A stretch of DNA of 34,511 nt from Bilophila wadsworthia ATCC 49260 (GTDB lineage Bacteria; Desulfobacterota; Desulfovibrionia; Desulfovibrionales; Desulfovibrionaceae): the NCBI RefSeq assembly GCF_000701705.1, contig NZ_JNJP01000041.1:1-34511 (forward strand). Direction: 5' to 3'. The notes under the pieces are model-generated. The model was not told the origin of the DNA, ran no database searches, and saw nothing but the letters and a program-made list of their open reading frames with translations. The position numbers were made by a program, and so were the translations under genes. Of the stretch, positions 32,158 through 34,511 are shown in pieces (the first letter of the stretch is position 1; each line of letters begins with the position of its first letter).

Positions 32158-34511
32158 AGCTCGATGCACACGGCGGCGACCTTCTCGCCATGGCGTCGGT
32201 GTCCAAGCGCGATCCCGCGTCCCTGCTTGATTTCAGCGTAAACGTCCGCCCCGAAGGCGCGCCGGAGTTCCTCCGTGCCGCGCTGGTCAGGGCGAATACG
32301 GGCCTCGCGGCCTACCCTTCGCCCAACGCCGAGGAGGCCCTTGCCGCTGCGGCACGCCGATACGGCCTGCCCGCCGGCCGCTTCGCCTTCGGCAACGGAA
32401 GCAACGAGCTCATCCACGCCCTCGCCCGCGTACTCAAAAGGCGCGGCGCACCCTGCGTTTCCATCGTCGAACCGGCGTTCAGCGAATACGCGCTGGCCTG
32501 CCGCCTTGCCGGGCTGGAAAGCAGCCCGCTCTGGGGCGGCATCGGTTCCGGTGCGGACGGGCAGCCTTCCGGCGATCTGCTGGCCGGGCTTGCCGAAACG
32601 CCCTCGGGTTCGGCGGTGTTTCTGGCCAATCCCTGCAACCCTTCGGGGCTGTTCCGCACGCCCGACGAATGCCTGTCCCTGCTGGCGGCGCGGCCCGACC
32701 TGCTCTGGATCATCGACGAGGCCTTCATCGAATACGCCGGGCCGGAAGCCGATGTGTCGATCCTGCGCCGGATGCCCTCCAACGGCGTAGTACTGCGTTC
32801 GCTGACCAAATTCCATGCCTTGCCGGGGGTGCGCATCGGCTATCTGGCGGCCTCGGCCGAACTGGCTGAAGCCGTCCGCGCCGATCTGCCCGCGTGGAAC
32901 GTCAACGTGTTTGCGCTGTCCGCAGCCGTGGCCGCGCTCGGCGACACATCAGACTTCGCGGAACGGGCCCGTGCGGAAAATGCCGAACGCCGCGCCGATC
33001 TCGCAGCCGTCCTATCCGGCCTCCCCGGCGTGGAGGTGTTCCCTTCCTCTGCCAACTACGTGCTGTTCCGCTGGAGAGGCGCCCCCAAAGACCTGTACGG
33101 CATCCTGCTGCGACGTTTCGGGATCGCCGTGCGCGACTGTTCCAACTACTGCGGGCTCGACGACGGAACATGGTTCCGCGCCGCCGTCCGTTTCCCCGAG
33201 GAACACCACAGGCTCGCCGGCGCACTGCGGGAAGTAATGGAGGAAGGCGATGTCCCAAAGAAAAGCGCGGCGGATACTCCCCTGCTCGCTTACGGAGGGA
33301 TGAAAAGCGGGGAAGAAGACGAAGGGGACCTTTCTTTGAAAAAGATTTCCCCTTCCCCCGCGGACTTCCCCATCTCCTGCTCCTCTTCCGTCTTCCCCGC
33401 CGGGCGCTCCTCCCGCCGCACTCCAGCCCTCATGCTGCAGGGAACCTCTTCAAACGCGGGCAAGAGCATCCTCGCAGCGGCCTACTGCCGCATCTTCCGG
33501 CAAGACGGCTACAATGTGGCCCCGTTCAAGGCTCAGAACATGTCCCTGAATTCGGGCGTCACGGCCAATGGCGACGAGATGAGCCGGGCACAGATCGTGC
33601 AGGCGCAGGCGGCCCGCGCAGACCCCGATGCGCGCATGAATCCCATTCTGCTCAAGCCGCACTCGGATACGGGATCGCAAGTCGTCATCCTCGGGCAGCC
33701 CTTGGGACATATGGACGTCCTCGAATATTTCGGGAAAAAGAGGGAACTCTGGTCCGCCGTCACCGACTCTTATGACAGCCTCGCGGCCGAATGCGACATC
33801 GTCGTTCTTGAAGGCGCGGGCAGCCCCGGCGAGATCAACCTCAAGAGCCACGATCTGGTCAACATGCGCATGGCCGATTACGCTCGGGCATCGGTGTTGC
33901 TCGTCGGGGACATCGACCGGGGCGGCCTCTACGCCTCCTTTCTCGGTACATGGATGTCCTTCACCGACGCCGAACGCCGACTGCTCACGGGATATATCGT
34001 CAACCGATTCCGGGGGGACGCATCCCTGCTCGGGCCCGCGCACGACTACATGCTGGCTCACACCGGCGTTCCCGTGCTCGGCACCATCCCCTACATCCGT
34101 GACCTCAACATCCCCGAAGAAGATATGGCGGGCTTCTCATGGGGACACACCGACTGCGGGGAAAAAAAGGCGGGGACACTGGACATCGCCGTGGTCATGC
34201 TGCGGCACGTATCCAATTACACCGACTTTGCGCCGCTCGCCGCCGAACCCGACGTCCGCCTGCGTCCGGTGCGCCGTGCGGAGGAATGGGGCGACCCCGA
34301 TGTGGTGATGCTTCCGGGCTCGAAAAGCGTGGTCCCCGACCTCGACGACCTGCGCCGCAGCGGGCTGGCGGACAATATCCTCGGGCACGCCGAGCGCGGC
34401 AAATGGATCTTCGGCATCTGCGGCGGGTTGCAGATTCTGGGCCGGGCCATCCTCGATCCCCACGGCATCGAGTCCGCCGCGCCGGAAGTGCCGGGGCTCG
34501 GGCTTATGGAT
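32154..34511 (+). CDS. CobD-CbiP fusion: threonine-phosphate decarboxylase plus cobyric acid synthase (runs off right edge)
   Basis: A single open frame of 786 codons reaches the window end. Residues 1-about 360 are a PLP aminotransferase-fold CobD (MKLDAHGGDLLAMA, FGNGSNELIHALA, NPCNPSGLFRTP, WIIDEAFIEYAG, and LRSLTKFHALPG with the PLP Lys219). CobD makes aminopropanol phosphate for the nucleotide loop. A low-complexity linker (about 362-420) leads to CbiP/CobQ (LMLQGTSSNAGKS, FKAQNMSLNSGVT, LEGAGSPGEINL, LVGDIDRGG, MLPGSKSVVPDL and IFGICGGLQIL with Cys756). CbiP amidates the remaining four side chains. The frame was followed codon by codon with no stop. The CbiP C-terminus lies outside. Confidence 0.93.
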   Translation, partial: MKLDAHGGDLLAMASVSKRDPASLLDFSVNVRPEGAPEFLRAALVRANTGLAAYPSPNAEEALAAAARRYGLPAGRFAFGNGSNELIHALARVLKRRGAPCVSIVEPAFSEYALACRLAGLESSPLWGGIGSGADGQPSGDLLAGLAETPSGSAVFLANPCNPSGLFRTPDECLSLLAARPDLLWIIDEAFIEYAGPEADVSILRRMPSNGVVLRSLTKFHALPGVRIGYLAASAELAEAVRADLPAWNVNVFALSAAVAALGDTSDFAERARAENAERRADLAAVLSGLPGVEVFPSSANYVLFRWRGAPKDLYGILLRRFGIAVRDCSNYCGLDDGTWFRAAVRFPEEHHRLAGALREVMEEGDVPKKSAADTPLLAYGGMKSGEEDEGDLSLKKISPSPADFPISCSSSVFPAGRSSRRTPALMLQGTSSNAGKSILAAAYCRIFRQDGYNVAPFKAQNMSLNSGVTANGDEMSRAQIVQAQAARADPDARMNPILLKPHSDTGSQVVILGQPLGHMDVLEYFGKKRELWSAVTDSYDSLAAECDIVVLEGAGSPGEINLKSHDLVNMRMADYARASVLLVGDIDRGGLYASFLGTWMSFTDAERRLLTGYIVNRFRGDASLLGPAHDYMLAHTGVPVLGTIPYIRDLNIPEEDMAGFSWGHTDCGEKKAGTLDIAVVMLRHVSNYTDFAPLAAEPDVRLRPVRRAEEWGDPDVVMLPGSKSVVPDLDDLRRSGLADNILGHAERGKWIFGICGGLQILGRAILDPHGIESAAPEVPGLGLMD

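Noticed and set aside
1..34511. CRISPR array, rRNA genes or complete tRNA genes
   Set aside because: No regularly spaced repeats and no rRNA-like sequence were seen. The only tRNA-like sequence is the 3' half of tRNA-Glu.

Overview
The window looks like chromosome from an anaerobic, Desulfovibrio/Bilophila-like member of the Desulfobacterota. This is an inference from gene content and family resemblance, not a database match. It is GC-rich in the metabolic gene clusters and AT-rich in the two large control regions.

Region 1 (1-9,000) is a decayed accessory zone. It opens with the 5' end of a tyrosine integrase running off the left edge, next to the 3' half of a tRNA-Glu gene, which is a typical island attachment scar. 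After that come a back-to-back junction of two truncated genes (a sigma-54 activator and a SulP transporter), a frameshifted ArdB/KlcA antirestriction gene, an intact ParA plus small DNA-binding protein pair, a frameshifted HEPN/nucleotidyltransferase pair, an intact tag gene, perfect palindromes and an IS5-like transposase remnant.

Region 2 (about 6,700-17,770, minus strand) is a corrinoid methyltransferase operon. In transcription order it holds a corrinoid protein (MtmC-like), an MtmB-family methyltransferase with no pyrrolysine codon, an MtbA/UroD-like methyltransferase, a second UroD-like methyltransferase, a CobW-type GTPase, a RACo-type reductive activase, a DUF1638 protein and a methionine-synthase-activation-like protein. 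The second UroD-like protein appears to be a selenoprotein: an in-frame UGA replaces the last zinc-ligand Cys, a SECIS-like hairpin follows at the right distance, and reading continues into a C-terminal thioredoxin-like domain with a CAAC motif. The operon has a good sigma-54 -24/-12 promoter at 17,755-17,769. A PAS/AAA+/HTH sigma-54 activator gene lies just upstream (18,935-20,401).

Region 3 (21,400-34,511, plus strand) is an anaerobic-type corrinoid biosynthesis cluster: cbiL, a membrane protein, cbiC, cbiD, cbiET, a cbiF-cbiG-cbiH triple fusion, a cbiA fused to a chloramphenicol-phosphotransferase-like kinase domain, and a cobD-cbiP fusion that runs off the right edge. A second good sigma-54 promoter (21,419-21,434), with a cluster of inverted and direct repeats at enhancer distance, precedes it. 

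The likely logic is that a substrate-sensing activator turns on both an amine-type methyltransferase system and the synthesis of its B12 cofactor. The substrate is unknown. The most novel elements are the apparent Sec-containing UroD-thioredoxin fusion, its pairing with a pyrrolysine-free MtmB homologue, and the unusual fusions in the cobalamin cluster.
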